64,000 nt of DNA. Origin: Phycomyces nitens. Its lineage: Eukaryota; Mucoromycota; Mucoromycetes; Mucorales; Phycomycetaceae. Shown here in pieces: positions 36,346-47,860 of the stretch (position 1 is its first letter; each line of letters starts with the position of its first letter). The position numbers were made by a program, and so were the translations under genes. The notes under the pieces are model-generated. The model did no database searches. It was not told the DNA's origin and saw only the letters and a program-made list of their open reading frames with translations. Location: the NCBI GenBank assembly GCA_022702545.1, contig JAHRBC010000001.1, positions 7,378,001 through 7,442,000 on the forward strand, given 5' to 3'.

Positions 36346-37992
36346 AAAAATAGACTGTCCATTATCTCGGAAATCTTCGGAAAGATGTCCAAGGGTCGTT
36401 TTGCAGCCCATTCTGTCCAGCTTGGTCTGTAAAACCCTGTGATCCAAGAAGACCGGTTTAGCTTGATCTTATAGCAGATTGAATCTTTAAACCCATTTTT
36501 ATGATTATCCGGCCCACCCTAGCCTAAGCCTTTTGGTTCATTTTGTAAAAATGTTATGTAGATTATCATTAGCCTTGTCCGAATAAGCTACAAGACAAAA
36601 TACCCCACAGGAATTCCCATTATTACATCTATTTAAGTTACAGTCAAAATAGTCTAGCCACAAGACAAGAGAATAATACACGTATTTTTCATTGGGATAG
36701 TGATTGTCAAAAAGGCATAATAATACGTCGCGCGTCTGATAATTTCCGGACCTCACATCTTTAATATTATAATACACTTGTTTAACATCCTTTTTCACTT
36801 TTAGTGGTCGGCTGAGGGGGGAGGCATGTTTATATCAAAAAAATATATGAGCAGCTCCAACATCCAGTTTGGTGGTAAAGGGACAAAATAATAGCCAATA
36901 CAGCCATCATAGGCAGTTGTCTGCAAACGAGGGACCAACTTTGGTTTGCAGAATATCAATGTAATTTCTTTATCAATACTGCTGTCAATCTGTACTTGTG
37001 TTTTTAAGAGCATAAAAAGGTGTCTATCACTGATATATGTCTGTCGCCAAAAGGCCCATTACATAAAGTAGTCTTTGTATATTTATCAACGCATTCTAAG
37101 ATATACCTTGCTTTATCATTCTATATTCCATTAGACTATGAGCTTAAACATAAACCTTGTCGATCATTTATCAAGAGAGTCAAGAGCCCACAAGTCCTTG
37201 ACTTTTTTTTTTATCTTGGGAAAATTAAACAAGTGTTTACTACAGTTCATAGATTAAGCCTCAAAGATCGTTTGATATATTGGCTGGCTTGGGAATACTA
37301 TCATTATACAGAATCAACAAGATACTCGGTAGAGTGGCAAAAACAAAACAAAAAAAGAAATATTAAGTATTGTGAGCCAAGCGTCATTACCAAAGACGCC
37401 GAGTGTTATTCTTTGCAGTACGTGCATCATCTATGTACCAGTCTATTGATGTTGATTAATTTACAAGGCCAAATCACATAGTACCAATGATTACAGTAGA
37501 CAGGATGCCGTTTACTTGACATAAAAAGGAGCCATAAACCCCACTGTTTTTTTTTAGCCTTTCTATTTTGAAAATGTTCAAAGGATTACAGATCTTGGCC
37601 AAGAGATATTTACAGCTAACAAAAAGATAGTTTGGATTATCTAAGAATCATTCAAGCAGTTGGCTACCTGCAAACAACAAGCATCCTTATTCCAGCTACA
37701 GTTGATTAGATTATCTTTTTTATTAATCAGATTATGTCTACTCAAGTCAAAGTTCAATCGGGATCAACTTTAATGACACCCAAATAAATAAATCAGTTGG
37801 CAATATATATATATATATATGACCTATTACCAGGTATTTTATTATATTGCCCCATTCTACATCTTGGGCATTTATAAACCTAGTTTTTGCATAAATCATC
37901 TAGGTACACAGGAAACTTATGTGCATATTTACGAATGATAGAAAAACCACATGCTTGACGATGAGTAGCATGGTTGACTATGGTAGAAAACC

Positions 37993-37994
37993 CA

Positions 37995-38024
<30 letters not shown>
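37993..38024. repeat. (CATA)n microsatellite
   Basis: About eight tandem CATA units. Confidence 0.9.
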
Positions 38025-38027
<3 letters not shown>

Positions 38028-39699
38028 TATAATAGCCGGTCTGGTGGTTTAATGTCATGTACATCTTTGCATATATTAACCATCAGCTGGGTATTTGATC
38101 AAGAAAAAAGAGCATATGGATTTAATGTTTGTTATAACAGAGACATGACTTTTATTAAACTCATTACAAGGAGCCCTGCTGAAAAACAAATATCAAGACA
38201 ATATTTTGATAAACAGAATCACGGAATGTGTATTTGATTTACCCACAGCCAAGATTGGCAAAATTAGTATTCCCTTGATTGCTTCACTACAATGCTTTAG
38301 TTTGGTGTGCTACAACGTGCCCATAATTATATGGGCCAACAAAGAGTATCAGACCACATAGACAGCCATGTTTTACATTACACCAAAAAAATATAATAAG
38401 ATATCGTGAAACATGATCCTAAAAAAATGGAAAATAGAAGCATCACAGACACGTACGATTTTGTAGACACAACCTTGTCAGCATGTATATAAATTTGGCA
38501 CAGACATCTTTAGACTCTTGTTTTATATTTGTCCTACAATTGTGCTGAATGACATGGTAACACTGCCGATATCTTGAAAATTCCCATTAATCCGAGTGAT
38601 AATAATGATTCTTAAAGCATTCATAATAAACACTGGTTCAAATACGCTTCTATATGACAATACTTGGTCAAAGACTAGTTTAGATTATTAGAGTATGATA
38701 ACTAACTTGTAACGGCCAGAATCCCACAAGATAATCAAACCAAATATATATACATATATTATTTTTAAAAAGGAAAACTCAAAGGACTTGGATTTTTTTT
38801 GGCATCCATCTTTCCAGAACCATATCAATTAGTTGGTCTATTGACTTGTATAGTTTATGTTGCCTTGAGTAGGAAAATACAGAGTACCTTGACTCCAAAT
38901 CTCATGGAATAACCACCGGTTGTGCTGCCTTTGATAAAACATCAAATGCTACAGACACTCTACACCTTTTTTTTTGTAATCGGAATACGTATATCAACAA
39001 GGTAAACATGGTCTCTGCTAAAAATCATGTCTATCATTAAATTACTGCCAACGTTTTGAAGTCGTACATACCCATGGTATTTGGATTAACAGTAGGAAAA
39101 AAAAAGGTTATGGGGTTTAAAAATAAGCAAGATAGCAACGCCCAATTTTCAAACAACTGCTCAACATTTGGCTTTATTGCCAGTCCAAATCATCTCTAGA
39201 CACCAAGGTTGGTTACATATGGTTTCCCAAAATATATACTGGTCTGACCATCCAATATTTTCACGAGTCTACCTTTATGGATAACCGCGTTCGCAGACAT
39301 GGAACAAGGCAACCAATTGGTCACTATAGATAGTCAAATAAATACTTTGAACTTTTAGCCACATTCAAAAATATATAGCATTACACAAAACACAAGGGTC
39401 CATTTTAATGATTTTTGGCATAATTATAAAGTGCCGCACAATCACTTTTCGCATTAAGAGTCGGAGAATAAATATATCTGGCTTGCTTTAAAGACAAAAG
39501 CCATTTATCAAATATGCCCATAAAGCGCGGTAATTGAAACATCAAGACAAGGAAACACTTCACAAGGTCTCTTATTTTATAATCAAACTTTTGTCCAACT
39601 GCACAAGAATATAATAAGAACATTATTTATTTTTTAAGACCAGGGCTTAAAGCAAAGAGAAAGAGTCGAAGCTAAAGTCAGCAAACGTCAACTGAGCTG

Positions 39700-41340
39700 C
39701 TATCTCCTTCCCTAATTTTCACTTTGCAATAGCCAATTCGATACTCAATTGTTCTTTGATGTATCATTGACATTTTCCCATCAGGGTGCTCGGTTTCTGT
39801 TCCAGTACTTGCAGTATTTGTCCTATGTAGAGCAATACACCTTTAAGTTTGCAAATTTATAAACAGGTAATGCAACAATGATATTTACTACGAGAAGACG
39901 CAGTTTTGGTCAGGATCATCCAACATTGAACTCATAAGTGGGTCAAGGAATCTGGTCACTAACTCAATTTCCTTGATTCGATGATTCAAGGTAGGCTCTT
40001 TGGGGAGCTTGCCAATGCTAACCAAAATCATAGCAAGTGTGGTATACACATCACAGTTGAGTGAAATACAAACTCCACAACCGATATCTGGCTCCTCTTT
40101 GCTAATGACCATGGCAAGTTAACATCCCAGGAGCAGATACACACCAGGCACACGTATACTTCACACTACAGCAGTGATAACTGACCATTACACAATGGAG
40201 ATTAATAAAACAAGGGAACTAGAATAATAACTATATAAACCACCTTAATATTCTTTCTTCAACAAATAACACTCTTACAGTATCTACAAGTTCCCAACCA
40301 TTAATTACCACAGCAAGTATCATAATGTACAAATACACTCAAATCAAAATTACTTGCAATTTTAGAAAGATATCAAGAATCTTGGTGTCATAGTCATCGG
40401 CAAATTCGTAAAATTTGTGAATACAACATTTGACTTCTTTTCTGGTGCATGTATCCAACTTTTGAAATTATATAATCTGTTAGAATGCATCATTTGTCCC
40501 ATGTGTTGTCAGATCTTACCATCAATGCTTTCATTAACTTTAGCAATATATCTTCATCAACTGTCAAGTTGAGATCCAGGAAGTTCTATTTCATATCATC
40601 ATGATAGCAGGTGAGATTGAGGCCCTCCATAGTGAACAACATTTCTTCGCTATACTAGCTTTTGATGAGCAACAGTATGTTATCCAGGGCACTAAAGTTT
40701 GTGATTTGGTAATTTGGTAATTTGGAAAATCTTGGTTTCTGATTGAATGTAAACTTACAGAAGCTGTTGTAGATTTCCGTTGATAAAAAATTCTTGTGAT
40801 TTAGTTACTTGACGTGATTCGCGTTGAAAATATCTGAATCCATGTGTCATATTGTATCAATCGCTGGAATGTGAATCATCATTAACATCCTCTTTCTCGC
40901 TGTCAGTATCCTGACCAGTGTAATCAGCTGCATTATGATTGTTGTGATTGACAACTGCCAAGTTATTGGATGCGGCTATTCTTGTTGCAGAAACACCAGC
41001 CTCTAGAGCTTTATTTCCTTCAATCCTAATAGTTTTCTCTAGCTTCGCCTCTGAGTACAATACGCCAATGTCCACAGTTTTCCCAGTAATACGCTTCCTA
41101 TTTGGGAAAAAGTTATTGAACGCTAGTATGAACTTGCTCTCTATGCTCTTTTTCGCTTGGGATTCGGTATCAAATTGTTGTACATAGGCTTTAGTTGCTT
41201 CTTTATTGTCAAAAACAAAGTTAGTTAGAGATGAACGAGTATTGTGATTCTTTAAATATTCTTCAATGCCTACAATAATGTAATGTTTAACACATTAATA
41301 TTCGACACGAATTGTACTTACTTTTCGAGATTGACGGCAT
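39700..41340 (-). pseudogene. Unknown multi-exon gene, probably decayed, lineage-specific
   Basis: Exon 1 at 41340-41322 (MPSISK) joins in phase to 41269-40857, giving a 143-aa ORF that continues SIEEYLKNHNTRSSLTN, has a polar middle (FVFDNKEATKAYVQQFD) and ends acidic (DVNDDSHSSD) at a TGA. The frame continues open past that TGA for about 35 codons to a GTAAGT donor near 40763. Further coding-like pieces follow on the same strand: NFLDLNLTVDEDILLKLMKA (about 40586-40520), LDTCTRKEVKCCIHKFYEFA (about 40460-40360) and EEPDIGCGVCIS...DPDQNCVF (40112-39888). This looks like one long gene broken by a nonsense codon, or a short gene beside leftovers. I cannot name the family. Closeness to the transposon cluster makes a repeat-associated origin possible. 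Confidence 0.4.
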
Positions 41341-41473
41341 TATTTAAATTTAAGATTATGATAAGAGAAAGAGAGAGAGAGAGAGAACAAGTTCCAGAAT
41401 CTGAGAGTAAAACTATTTTGTTTCGCACCAAACACAAGATGTTCACTCTGCCATCAGATGTGATTATAGGCTG

Positions 41474-43069
41474 TCCGAGCCACGCTTTTTTTTATTTTTT
41501 TTTGGCATAAATATATAGTTAATTTTGATACATCACTTTTTCATCATATCTTTCAAAGCCATGCACTGTGAAGATCAATTTTAATTATATCACAGATCAA
41601 TAAATCAACAAATCCTCCAATTTCTTGAACGCACAAAGGGCCTTGACATCAACAGTCATGCACAAGATCGCATCGCCAGATACGATTTACCAGAAGAAAT
41701 CCTACAACATATGGAAGGAGCTTCTCATGGAAACAATATCAACAAGTTCCAAAAGGAAGCTCTCCAGTATAAAAGAGACACCTTAACAAGGCCAGGTACC
41801 CTTAACCGCGTCTTTCCCAACAAATTCACGAGGTTCCAAATGGAAGCCTTTACCGCCATATAGAAAATAGAACAAGTATAAGGACGCAGATAAGCTACTG
41901 GTTGCAACCCGAGTTACCACAAAATATTTGAAGAGCTCAAGTTCATCATCCAAAGAGGAGGCTCTGACGATGATCACGACGCCTTACAAAACAGTCCTTG
42001 AAAAGTTCGAAGGCTGGGAGTCTATGAATTTTCCAGTCGGAAAGTGATGGAAGCTGAAGCCAAAGACCTTACCACCAAGGCACTCAAGCTCTCCCACCAG
42101 TGCCAAAATCCTCAAAGACGAAATGAAAGAGAACAAAGACACCGTCTCTCGGAAGCTGTGGCTAGCATTCAACAAGTCTGGTATGAGGAGAGCATGCTCA
42201 GAAATACCATTGCACCAAAGCGAGGAGGATTTTTCCAGGGGGGAAAACGAGGATGTGGAAAAATCAACTATGGCTAAGAGTCCTTTTTTTTTAGGGCTAC
42301 CCAAAAACAACAACCAACAACAATCGACAACTCCATCACAGCCACAGCAAAAGAGATAGTGGGAGTAGAGCCACCCGAACCACCTAAAGTAACACTAACA
42401 CCAGTACAACCTTCTACAACTCAACTACCACAACAGTACTGCAATCCCATTAGATGGAATTTCACCTGGTGAACGACTTGCCTACTTCTTGCAACAATAG
42501 AACCAATATTTGCCGGTAAATACACTCTACCAATTTGTCCAGCAAACACAATATATTCGACACACACACTTCCGCAAGATCATACACTATTTCGCCTAGC
42601 TCAATCCAGCCCACTACCATGACCAATTGGGTAAAAGCAATACTGACTGAAGCTGGTATTGATACAGCCATATATACTGCGCAGTCAACAAGATCGGCGG
42701 CTAGCACACATGCAATTCAAAACAGACAGTCTATCAATGAGATCAAATGGCACGGCAATCGGAACCCAAGGGAAAACACCTTTGAAAAGTACTACTTCAA
42801 ACCAGATCAACAACATGCCAGAGGCGTACGCATTGCCAACGCCATTATTTTGCCACTTTCGGAAAACATAGCCACATCTGACGTTGGAGTGGACGCCTAC
42901 CCTTGGTACTACAAATTATTCTCTTAACTATACAATATTTACCTCGCCCAAGAAAAACAGACAAAAAATGATTATTATTATTATTAGCTTACCTTTGGAA
43001 TATATGAGGGAAAAGGGGTATATCAAACTTAACTATATATATTTTCTTTAAAAAAAAGCGTGGCTCGGA
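41474..43069 (+). mobile_element. DIRS-like element, internally deleted, with inverted terminal repeats
   Basis: A perfect 20-nt inverted repeat (tccgagccacgctttttttt) ends the element at 41474-41493 and, inverted, at 43050-43069. The match continues inward in degraded form for about 80 nt on each side (left to about 41555, right to about 42995). Inside, the plus strand holds Gag-like remnants with stops (about 41600-42290) and the C-terminal part of a DIRS-type tyrosine recombinase (42535-42927). No reverse transcriptase or RNase H was found, so about 3-4 kb of a full DIRS element is missing. It is a non-autonomous remnant. Confidence 0.7.
42535..42927 (+). pseudogene. C-terminal fragment of DIRS-type tyrosine recombinase
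   Basis: The frame encodes WVKAILTEAGIDTAIYTAQ, then STRSAASTHAIQNRQSINE, then NTFEKYYFKPD and a DIRS-like tail (RGVRIANAI). This matches the C-terminal catalytic part of retroelement tyrosine recombinases, with the box II Arg and the nucleophilic Tyr region (FEKYY). The expected HxxR pair reads QSTR, so the box II histidine is lost. The N-terminal half with the first catalytic Arg is absent. It lies inside the inverted-repeat-bounded element. Confidence 0.72.
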
Positions 43070-43249
43070 GAGCAGTAACATCAAAAAACGTTTCACCCTC
43101 TGATACCAAAAAATTCAAAAGAGAAAATCAGCAATATTTTTAATACTCAACTGCTCATCCGTCGTGAAAGATATATCTTTTAGATCTCAAATACAAGAGT
43201 ATAGATGTTTATATTATTAGAATATTTTTTTTAAAAAATAGGCTTAATA

Positions 43250-44290
43250 GCGAGTATATCCACATTTGACATCAATTACTGCCTGGCAAACATGAAGCAA
43301 GTTCAAGACCAATTCTCTTCTACTCTTTTTGCATTGCAACCTTTAAATCATAAACATTGTTGATGTTGACCCTCTCTCTGCGCATCCTAGTCTCGAGAGC
43401 CCACCAAACATGCTCAATGGAGCTGAGATCAGGACTTTGCGCCGGCCAGTACTCAAAACCTCGGATTTCATGGCCCTCTTTCCACCACTTTGCATAAGAT
43501 CCGGTGTGGCAGCTAGCACCGTTTTCTTGGAATATGAATGTCCTGTTTTGTTCCTCTGATAGATTTTGAAAACGTGGGAGGAAGTTCTGGGCCAAAGTGT
43601 TTACATATTAGTCTTGATTTACATTACCATCAAGGAAAACCAAAGGCCCAAGACCGCCAGCCCAGAAACAGCTCCAGCTCATCACACTACCCTTTCCCCA
43701 CTTGACTCCAAGAACTATATACTCAATACTGTACTGCTCACCAACCCCTTTGATAACTCTGGATCCTCCAGCATTGCCTTCAACTGTAAATCTCGACTCA
43801 TTGGACCAAATTACATCTCTCCATTGCTCATCATATCAATTGACATGCTTATTAGCCTATCCCAGTCTTCTTTGCTTGTGTCTTTCAGTTAAGGCTAGCT
43901 TGCGAGCTGCAATATATAAGCCAAAACCCAAAAGTTCAAGACAGCTGATTACAGTATCTCTACAAACGCATATTTCCACACGGTTCAAGGCTACTTACAG
44001 CTTATCATATGAGGCAAAAGGGTCCTTTTGTACTACTTGCACAATGTGTCTCTCGGTCCTCTTATCAATCTTTCTTGGTCTTCCAGAACGTTTTATTGGT
44101 TTAGGTGACCCAGTTTCCTTTACTCGCTTAATGATACTTTTGACAGTAGCCAAGCTCATTCCAACAACAGCTGCAATCTTTGTAGCACTAAATTCAGCAA
44201 AATGCATGTACATTATACATTTAAGCTTGTAATAATTAGCCTTCATATAAGGATCCCGGGTGAATTCTGATGGAGATGTTGTTTTCATGA
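43250..44290 (-). pseudogene. Degenerate Tc1/mariner transposase
   Basis: The N-terminal part (44288-43998, MKTTSPSEFTRDP...) has a helix-turn-helix (FSATKIAAVVGMSLATVKSI) and the GRPRKIDKR linker typical of Tc1. The DDE part continues in another frame. It has WSNESRFTVEG (first catalytic Asp now Asn), FQENGASCHT (second Asp now Glu) and YWPAQSPDLSSIEHVWWALE (third acidic residue kept). At least three in-frame stops interrupt it, two before WSNESRF and one after DGNVNQD. It ends near 43316. A GTAAGT...GCAG segment at about 44010-43918 might be an old intron or just decay. The copy cannot be active. It lies directly beside the DIRS remnant. Confidence 0.8.
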
Positions 44291-44383
44291 TGGGCTCAAT
44301 TAATAAAATGGGAAGAAAATAATATTTTTTTTTTAAAAAAAAAAAGATGAGTTTTTTTGCTGGGGTTGAAACGCTCTTCACTG

Positions 44384-44852
44384 CGAGTACATAGAAAATG
44401 CATTTTCACCTTTTCCGAGACATTATTATTATTACTATTATTATTATTAGATAGAACGGTAATATGACAATGAGTATGCTGTGTACTTGGGGGATGGAGT
44501 GTGACAGGGGTTTAGATGCTGGTCACAAGGATTAAACTAACCAAGTGATTGTGTCAATGATCCTTTTTTAAAGACACCAAATGACTCTCAACTTTAAGTT
44601 CAAAGTTAAGGGTTACACCAAAAGGCACTTGCTTGTGAAGCAACAAGAAACTTAATAGTGCAACAAAGGTTATCGGTTACAAATGGACCTTTATGTTGAA
44701 CAAGAATACAAAAACGACGTGGAGTTAAAAAAAACTTGTCCTATTTTACAGGTATTCAAGCATCCGCACAAGGCCATTTAAGATCCTTTGATGCTTATAT
44801 AAAGCACTAGTTGGAGCATTTTTCAACGTTTCTTATTAAAACTAGTCTTAAC
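44384..44852. other. Intergenic / flavin monooxygenase promoter region
   Basis: A 470-nt spacer with an ATT trinucleotide run at 44425-44450 and a TATA box near 44797. No gene was seen. Confidence 0.5.
44797..44804 (+). promoter_or_regulatory. Putative TATA box of the flavin monooxygenase gene
   Basis: TATATAAA lies about 50 nt upstream of the ATG at 44853, a usual core-promoter distance. Confidence 0.45.
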
Positions 44853-46885
44853 ATGTCTTCTACTGACAAAGCCAACATCGAGGTCGCCCAGCCCACTTCC
44901 AATGACATTATTGAGTCCCTGGAAGTTGAACCCACCCTTTCTGTCAAAGAAGAGGCTCCCAAGTGGCCCTCAGTCCCCACCATGACAGTAGAGGAAGTTA
45001 TTGCCAAGGCTGTCAAAGAGTCCAACTCTGCACTCAAGGAGCCATTCCAATTCAAGAAGCCCATTCGACGTGCAGCTGTCATTGGTACCGGCCCTGCAGG
45101 TGTAAGTTGAACATAGCAACAAAAAACCAATTTGTAACCATGGCACTCATTCAACCAAATAATAATAATAATAATAATAATAATCATTAGATCCCTACCA
45201 TCAAAGCCCTTCACGCACAGGGAATTGAAGTCAGAGCGTTTGATAGAAACCCCAGAGCTGGTGGCATTTGGTAAGTTTCAAATCAAAAATTAATTTCCTT
45301 TAAAGATGTGCACAGTCGTGTGCGTACACGATTGATTTAGCACATTTTATTTAATGTAAAGAAACCCTCACTCACGCCACGTACGATATTTTTCTGATAG
45401 GGCTTACTCCGATGTTCCCTCTGCAAAGCCCAAGATGCCTTCTACCGAATTGGCCCCAAAGTCAACCAACGTCGCACCGGTCGTTGGCATCCACGAGGAA
45501 ACAGTGGAGTTGACAAATGAAGTGGAGAAGTCGCTTATTGAACAGTATCCTACCTCTGCTTGCTACAAGGATCTTTATACCAACACACCCATCAAAGTTA
45601 CCGAGTTCATTGACTTTCCAGCAGACCACACCAATACCTACCTCTGGCATCAGGGTCTCCAGGACTACCTTTCCAAATACCTTACCCACTTTGGCCTGGA
45701 CTCCTTTATCGAATACAATACCAATGTCGAGCGTGTTTACAAGGCCAAGGATGAAGAAGGATCGGAGTGTTGGCATTTAACTCTGTGCAAGTCGGAGCGA
45801 GTGGAGGGTAACAAGGTCCACATTAAGCGCTGGACAGAGACATTTGATGCCGTGGCTGTTGCCACTGGTATCCATCAAAACGCCAAGATCCCCAACTTTG
45901 AGTTCCTCAAAGAGTTTGACGCTCGCTGGCCCGAGAAGTGCTCTCACTCAAAGCAGTACAGAATCCCTGAACCTTTCCGTGATTTGGTAAATATATCACA
46001 ATAGCTATCTAGACGTTGCACCTGTGTGTGAACTCATTAACCCAGAAGTACTAAATCTGTTCTGATTTCATTGAACCTCAGAACGTCCTCGTTGTTGGCG
46101 GACATTCCTCTGCAGTTGATGTTACTCGACACTTGGAAGGTGTCGCCAAGAATGTCTACCTCTCCTATCGTGGACCCCGTGAGATCGAAAGCAATATCTT
46201 TGCCTTGATCCGTACCGGTATCCCAGAATCCACAATCATCGTGCCTGAACTTGTCAGCTTCTCCAATGCTGATGGTCAAGTAGATGGCACTCTCAAGTTC
46301 ATTGACGGTCAGACTCTGGAAGGCATCGATCGTATCGTCTTCTGCACAGGTTTCACCAGCAATTACAGCTTCCTTGACGACCTCACTATTGAAACCAGTG
46401 AAGAATACAAAAAACTTGGCCACGAATCTCTTGAGACTCCTGCTACAGATGGCCAGACTGTATTCAACTCTTACCGCCACCTCTTCTTTATCCCTGATCC
46501 TACTCTGACCTTTATTGGTGCTCCTCCCAACTTGACCACCATTCCATTCTTTGACTACCAGGCACGTGCTGTAGCTCGCGTCTGGGCTGGAAAGGCCCTA
46601 TTGCCTACCCAGGAAAACATGTTTAGCTTTGTCAAGGAGGATAAGCCTGTGTGCTACGGATTGTCTTTTGGTGACGGACCAGAACTTCTCCGTTGTGAAG
46701 ATCTTGTCGTCTGGCTCAACAGTCATGCCCAAGCTCTGGGTCACACTGATCTTCCCCCGGTCATCAATCACAACCGGAATATGGACGTTGTTTGGGCCCA
46801 GGCCATTCCTACCTTTAGAAAGGATTCTGATGCCATGCTGGCCGAGGTCAAGGAAAAAATTAAGCTCAGAATGGCATCAGCCTAA
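44853..46885 (+). CDS. Flavin-containing monooxygenase (FMO family)
   Basis: Four exons, 44853-45101, 45191-45270, 45401-45986 and 46082-46885, give 572 aa. After a polar 70-residue N-terminus comes the FAD Rossmann motif AAVIGTGPAG (about 74-83), completed across the first intron by IPTIKALHAQGIEV and by RNPRAGGIW. ATGIHQNAKIPNF is the ATG-type motif. KCSHSKQYRIP corresponds to the FMO-identifying region. NVLVVGGHSSAVDV is the NADP(H) Rossmann motif. Members use NADPH and O2 to oxygenate nucleophilic N or S atoms, or ketones. The substrate cannot be deduced. C-rich codon usage suggests decent expression. Intron 1 contains an AAT microsatellite (45158-45184). Confidence 0.88.
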
Positions 46886-47353
46886 AAAAACCCCCCGGGG
46901 GGGAGGTGATGTGTTGATGAGTTGTAAAGAGGGTCACTGGCCTTTTTGTATTTAGCAGTTATTCTCTTTATGTGAATAAAATATCAAATATTTAATTACA
47001 TTCCAATGCCCTGTCATTAATTGAAATACTATAAAAAAAGGGGGGATTCAGTATTCAGTATTCAGGATTCAGGATTTAGGGTGCTTGATGCCCTTGGCCT
47101 GATCCTAAAGAGTAAAACAATGGGCTACAAAAACAAAATAGATATCTAAACTGCTGCTGTGATCACTGACAGTCTAAAAGATCTATATAGCACCAGTATT
47201 TTGAAGCTTTAATGACTTTGGGGGCTTTCTGACTTTCTTATTGGCTATCATTACTACTTTTGCACTGGAAAAGTATAATAGATTTCATTTTAAATATAAT
47301 ATAATAATGACGTTGCTTTTATCAATCAAAACAACAGTAATCCATTGATCCCA
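46886..47353. other. Intergenic, with C6G6 palindrome
   Basis: The FMO stop is followed at once by an A run and a CCCCCC/GGGGGGG palindrome (about 46886-46905). Tandem ATTCAG/AGGATT-type units lie at 47046-47080. No gene was seen. Confidence 0.5.
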
Positions 47354-47650
47354 ATGTCATCTCAATCTGTTCAAGACATCCAGACCAGTCATCCAGTACA
47401 TACCATTCGTCTCAATGATCGGAACCCTCTCTTGTCAATGAATATTGAGATCGGACCCGGAGTCTCTATGCCTATTGAAATCTACTCTCATGACAACCCG
47501 ACCCAGGTGGTCGATACATTCACATTTAGACATCGCCTAAACTTTAGCGATGAATCCAAGCAAAAGCTTGCCAGCACGCTCAACTTGATTGTCCAGTCAG
47601 CCCTAAAAGGGCGTTCCATCACGACCACAACCACAACCACAAATCTATAA
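47354..47650 (+). CDS. Small conserved-looking protein, 98 aa
   Basis: A single exon starting MSSQSVQDIQTSH. Residues 20-80 look folded: an EIGPGVSMPIEIYSHDNP strand-turn segment, then VVDTFTFRHRLNFSDESKQKL, then a terminal helix. The pattern of a Gly-rich strand, a DxP turn, then FxxxHxL and a helix recalls the small ubiquitin-like/PFU-like modules found in many fungal proteins. The resemblance is by eye only. A Thr run encoded by ACC/ACA repeats ends the protein. The gene is convergent with MET10, about 210 nt from its stop. Confidence 0.5.
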   Translation: MSSQSVQDIQTSHPVHTIRLNDRNPLLSMNIEIGPGVSMPIEIYSHDNPTQVVDTFTFRHRLNFSDESKQKLASTLNLIVQSALKGRSITTTTTTTNL

Positions 47651-47860
47651 ATACACCAAACATTCATATTTATGATCCAAAAAGGTTTGCTGTAAAGAAT
47701 CAAACGGGTAGTTTATATTTTGTCTATTAAGATTTGCGAGCCATTCTTTTATTTTATTTTTTTATAAATACATGAATATATAAATGTTGATGAGATTTTG
47801 TTTTTTATCATTAAGAAAAATGTATGGGAATCATGATGGAATGATCAAATATCGATTGTC

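Larger units (their letters stand above)
35569..39660. other. Gene-free AT-rich block, 4.1 kb
   Basis: No supported gene. The longest frame (37020-37481, 153 codons, plus strand) has no recognisable domain or splice partner. Contains (TA)n at 36314-36340 and 37803-37820, and a CATA tetranucleotide run at 37993-38024. Confidence 0.5.

Noticed and set aside
37020..37481. A 153-codon plus-strand frame in the AT-rich block
   Set aside because: It has no recognised domain, no splice partner and AT-driven composition (many Tyr, Lys, Ile, Leu). A chance frame of this size is plausible here.
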